Assembly: GCF_000373985.1 (NCBI RefSeq)
Contig: NZ_KB893112.1
Coordinates: forward strand, 41,595 to 105,594
Reading direction: 5' to 3'
Source of the DNA: Desulfobacter curvatus DSM 3379
GTDB lineage: Bacteria; Desulfobacterota; Desulfobacteria; Desulfobacterales; Desulfobacteraceae
Length of the DNA: 64,000 nt
In this document: positions 60,975-64,000 of the stretch, piece by piece
Layout: every line of letters starts with the position of its first letter
Position numbering within the stretch: the stretch's first letter is position 1
Position numbers and translations under genes: made by a program
Notes under the pieces: generated by a model
The model's input: the letters and a program-made list of their open reading frames with translations, nothing else
Database searches by the model: none
What the model was told of the DNA's origin: nothing

Positions 60975-62978
60975 TTATGTCTGGAATTTGATCATCAGCA
61001 TGGCAATATCATCGGACTGGGGCGCAGTACCGGCATGTTTCCTGATGCGATCTAAAAGATTGTGTACAATCGTTTCCGACGGCAGATCCCGGTCCTTTGA
61101 CACTTCATCGATCATCCGTTGATTTGAAAATTGTTCGCCTTCCTTATTCATGGCTTCGTTAACTCCATCCGTATATAACATGAATCCCTGCCCATTGCTA
61201 AGGGTTAGGGTACTGTCCGAATAAATTATGCCCGGCATGGCACCGACGATGGGTTCTTTTTTGCTTTTTATAAAACGGGCCCCGTCATGGGTGGTCATAA
61301 TAGGCGGGTTGTGGCCGCCATTGGCATAGATCATTCGGCCTGTCCGGATATTCAAGATCCCGATGACAAGGGTAACGAACATGGCGCGGGGGTTGTCTGA
61401 ACTCAGGACATTGTTGATGCTGGTCATCATCCGGGACGGTGATACATCTTTCCCGCTGAACACCCTGATAAGGGTCCGGGTGACCACCATGAACAAAGCT
61501 GCGGGAACACCCTTGTCGGAAACATCGCCTAAAGTAAAAACAACATGGTCGTCATCAAGCTGGAAGAAATCGTACAGATCTCCTCCGACTTCCTTGGCCG
61601 GTTGCAATGTTGCATACAAATCCAGATGATCAAATTCAAGCAGCCCCGGAAAGGTTTTAGGCACCATGCCCAACTGGATTTCCCTGGCAATCCCCAGCTC
61701 ACTTTCAATGCGCTGCCTGGCTGCGGTAAAGTTGATCAGATCCTGGATGTTCCGGCTTAGTTCATGGCGCATAAGGATAAATGACGCTGCCAGATCTCCC
61801 ACTTCATCTTTGTATTTTTCAGGCAGGTCATCCACCGGCGTTGATTTTTCCATGGGCTTGGTAAAATCCAGTTTCGGAATTTTTTTGGCATAGGATGACA
61901 ACCGCTGCAAAGGCGTAGCAATGCGGCTGATGACCAGGATAATGGCGACAAGACCGGCCATGAACATCATGACGATGATCATGCTCTGCCGGATCACCAA
62001 ACGCTGGGCCGGCAGTTTGATTTCCTGTAAAGGAATAATGACGCTGATGTACCATTTAAAAGGCTTGAAATAATAACAATAGGCGATCATCTTCCTTGCA
62101 CTTTTATCCGGTTTTTCCGGCAAGTAACGAAAATGTGAAAATTCAGTAGATGCATTTTGACGGATATCGTCATTTATCAGATTGCCGGTCAGTTGATTGA
62201 CCAGGGTACTCATGTCCTGCAATGCACTTGCCAGGTATGGAACGAGCGAAGAACCGGATTCGTCAAAAATATACACAAAACCGCTGTCGGCGATTTTCAG
62301 GCCCTGGGCATAATCCGTCAAAGATGAGATGATTTGCGCTTTCTGTTTTTCCGCCAATGCCTGGATCCGGCTGATATCCACAGATACACCGATGGTCAGT
62401 GACCAAGGGGTGAATGGTCTGAAATAGGCAAGTACCGACGCGTTTTCCTGGTTTTGGTCAAGGTTGAAGGCTGCAAAATCCCCCCTTTGGGTTAGGTTGT
62501 CAAACTGCACAGCCTTAGCTATGCTTCTATGCTTGACATCTTTTAATGATTTGAAGGAAAGGGGGGTTACCTGCGCATTGGAAGAGGCTATTATATTGGA
62601 TTGTGCATCGATGATGTAATAGTTTACATTGTCAAAGGGAGCCGTTTCAAGCCAGGACAGTGCGTGTTCAAGTCCGCTTGTTGCCTGTGATTTATCCCTG
62701 GCGGCAAAGCCTTCAAACACCGATGCGATAACCCTGGTCGTGTCCTTTAATTGGCTCCGTTTTAAAAGGGTCAGGGATCGTTTTTCCTTCAAGAGACTGT
62801 GGTAATCCCCTTCAATAATCAAATCCAGGGAACGCAGAATGTTCAAAGCGGAATCCTGCTGGGCTGTCAGTATGGCGTTACCCACATCCCTGTGGGTGAA
62901 AAATATGATAACCAGGGTAGAGATCACCATGACCACAATAACAGCAAATAAGATTTTCCCCTTAATTGTTCGGAACAT
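60975..62978 (-). CDS. Membrane sensor PP2C phosphatase (dCache-HAMP-SpoIIE)
   Basis: 667 residues from the ATG at 62978; a GTG five codons earlier touches GAGGAG too closely. Two membrane segments (about 12-32 and 330-355) bracket a large Cache-type periplasmic domain; a HAMP (IATPLQRLSSYAKKIPKLDF) and a SpoIIE-type PP2C domain follow, with metal ligands in EVGGDLYDFF and GDVSDKGVPAALFM. It would dephosphorylate an anti-sigma-factor antagonist (STAS) in response to an external ligand. The STAS partner is not in view; an RsbW-type kinase precedes it. Confidence 0.9.
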   Translation of the reverse strand: MFRTIKGKILFAVIVVMVISTLVIIFFTHRDVGNAILTAQQDSALNILRSLDLIIEGDYHSLLKEKRSLTLLKRSQLKDTTRVIASVFEGFAARDKSQATSGLEHALSWLETAPFDNVNYYIIDAQSNIIASSNAQVTPLSFKSLKDVKHRSIAKAVQFDNLTQRGDFAAFNLDQNQENASVLAYFRPFTPWSLTIGVSVDISRIQALAEKQKAQIISSLTDYAQGLKIADSGFVYIFDESGSSLVPYLASALQDMSTLVNQLTGNLINDDIRQNASTEFSHFRYLPEKPDKSARKMIAYCYYFKPFKWYISVIIPLQEIKLPAQRLVIRQSMIIVMMFMAGLVAIILVISRIATPLQRLSSYAKKIPKLDFTKPMEKSTPVDDLPEKYKDEVGDLAASFILMRHELSRNIQDLINFTAARQRIESELGIAREIQLGMVPKTFPGLLEFDHLDLYATLQPAKEVGGDLYDFFQLDDDHVVFTLGDVSDKGVPAALFMVVTRTLIRVFSGKDVSPSRMMTSINNVLSSDNPRAMFVTLVIGILNIRTGRMIYANGGHNPPIMTTHDGARFIKSKKEPIVGAMPGIIYSDSTLTLSNGQGFMLYTDGVNEAMNKEGEQFSNQRMIDEVSKDRDLPSETIVHNLLDRIRKHAGTAPQSDDIAMLMIKFQT

Positions 62979-63178
62979 TATAGTTTTGATCACTCCTCAT
63001 ATATCTGAACCGTCTCGGTTTGTATCGCATACATCCTTTGATTTTTCATTCGGCACAATCAACCTATACCACCGTTGGCTTGCAGGTCCATAAAATTTTA
63101 TAAAATCGTAACGTAACGGTGATATTTTTATTTTGGTTTGTGTGTAAGAAAAAGACGTTAAAAATTTAAAGTAAAGCA

Positions 63179-63580
63179 TCAGGCAAGCCATAGGCGGATT
63201 AAATTTTTATGATTCTTTCTCTCATACCGGATATCTTTTACAAATTGTTTTACAAGGTAAATGCCAAGCCCACCCGGCTGTCTGTCTTCAAGGGGCATAA
63301 AGATATCAGGATCTTTTTTTTCAAGGGGATTAAATGCCGGGCCATTATCCGTGATTCCGATAAATAAGGTCTCATCCTCAATGCTGGTACAAACGGCGAT
63401 AAAGCCGGTATTTAAATCTTTGATGCCGTAAGTCGCTATATTTACAACCAACTCTTCAATGATCAGGTCAATTGCAAAGCATTTTTTCTTATTGAACGCT
63501 TCCGCAGAAAGCGCAGTTTTAACGAAATTCTGGATACGGTAAACGGATTCAATTTCAGGTTTAAACATTTTTGTTTCCAT
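63179..63580 (-). CDS. RsbW-like serine-protein kinase / anti-sigma factor
   Basis: 133 residues of the HATPase_c_2 type: N box IIEELVVNIATYG, G1 DNGPAFNP, G2 GGLGIYLVKQ. These kinases phosphorylate a STAS protein and sequester either it or a sigma factor. With the SpoIIE phosphatase 200 bases downstream, it forms the two opposing arms of a partner-switching module. Confidence 0.88.
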   Translation of the reverse strand: METKMFKPEIESVYRIQNFVKTALSAEAFNKKKCFAIDLIIEELVVNIATYGIKDLNTGFIAVCTSIEDETLFIGITDNGPAFNPLEKKDPDIFMPLEDRQPGGLGIYLVKQFVKDIRYERKNHKNLIRLWLA

Positions 63581-63934
63581 TGAATCGACCTGTTTCTTAT
63601 TTAAAATTTTTATGCAATGTTAGAGGATAGTTAATCGTCACCTGTTGTCTCAATTTATCTTGTATGATAGATGAATTCAAGCCAATCAGCTTACATATTT
63701 GATTAAATTTAAAAAATTATGTAACGGTGGGGTTAGGGCTAAGGGTACAATCAATGAAAAACCAGCGCTGACGCATCAAAATTTATTATCAATGATATCA
63801 GGGGGGCGGAGCGACATCTAAAATTATTTTGTCGCAAAATTATAATAGACACTCTGCAGGTCTTTTGATAATGTAACGTGGATGTGTGTGAGTTCACCCA
63901 CCAATCGAAACGTTACATTTGAGGAGAAAACGCT
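63581..63934. other. AT-rich stretch upstream of the RsbW-like gene, possible insertion-element end
   Basis: TGTAACG appears at 63720 and 63872, and its complement CGTTACA at 63911. TGTAACGT...ACGTTACA (63872-63917) is an inverted repeat directly before the partial gene at the right edge. Confidence 0.4.
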
Positions 63935-64000
63935 GTGATAAGCCAGTGTGGTCGGCAGATTAAAAACGCAGAACTTGAACAGATTCGCGAGACGGTAAAG
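63935..64000 (+). CDS. N-terminus of a DUF4338/IS4-type transposase-related protein (partial)
   Basis: GTG at 63935 with GAGGAG eleven bases upstream, reading ISQCGRQIKNAELEQIRETVK to the edge of the window. That start resembles the N-terminal region shared by DUF4338 proteins (including Druantia DruA) and some IS4-family transposases. Only 22 residues are visible, so mobile element versus defence gene cannot be decided. Confidence 0.45.
   Translation, partial: MISQCGRQIKNAELEQIRETVK

Overview
This is a 64 kb bacterial chromosome segment with mid-range GC. It looks like a Desulfobacteraceae-type member of Desulfobacterota. That placement rests on gene content and protein style: a delta-type GspDE module, a TAXI-type TRAP transporter, a stand-alone glutamate synthase FMN domain, IHF, AMMECR1 and a SpoIIE/RsbW module. 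It is an inference, because no rRNA or other decisive marker is present. The only RNA gene I can support is tRNA-Gly(GCC). I see no CRISPR array, prophage or complete insertion sequence. The right edge cuts a probable transposase-family gene.

Layout. 1-4354 (+): end of a type II secretion operon (gspL tail, gspM, gspD, gspE). 4369-5712 (-): a lipid-anchored M48/TPR protease. 5850-12778: a divergent tetR / RND efflux cluster (adaptor, pump, outer-membrane factor) with a clear promoter and operator. 12773-13795 (-): marR followed by a fused, out-of-frame remnant of a DUF169 gene and a molybdopterin oxidoreductase. 13931-21879 (-): a double-AAA+ protease with a Lon-type catalytic domain, an SPFH/band-7 membrane protein, gspF and an ARMT1-like protein. 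22113-26798: a J-domain protein, a degenerate-KaiC/HTH/cupin regulator convergent with a glutamate synthase-like enzyme, and a YfcE-type phosphoesterase. 26803-36622: a Ste24-type protease, ihfA, purB, AMMECR1, a TrpR-like regulator, a NUDIX protein, tRNA-Gly, an SDR-type epimerase, a YihY protein, an HDOD protein and FxsA. 36709-44997 (-): aat-clpA-clpS (the bacterial N-degron pathway), secA, an M23 peptidase and argC. 45170-52410: a macro-domain protein, a TRAP-TAXI/UspA operon, a NUDIX hydrolase and a third M48 peptidase. 52416-55721: a lipoprotein, a NifU-like scaffold, a KH-domain protein and an orphan ABC substrate-binding protein. 55780-63580 (-): an RsbW-type kinase, a sensor PP2C phosphatase, an alanine/ornithine-racemase-like enzyme, a sensor-MFS fusion and an unrecognised 522-residue protein.

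The most unusual things seen are: (1) a family of about 50-bp intergenic hairpins, eight copies in both orientations, all between genes; (2) the SPFH plus Lon-like AAA+ pair, which resembles FtsH-HflKC in plan but uses a Ser-Lys protease; (3) the sensor-phosphatase-racemase-transporter operon with a new-looking protein at its end; (4) a deletion scar joining two genes of the marR-linked operon; (5) a short peptide motif encoded at the end of the J-domain gene, with a broken copy 3.5 kb away; (6) a gene order (gspDE on + and gspF on -, 14 kb apart) that one inversion would explain.
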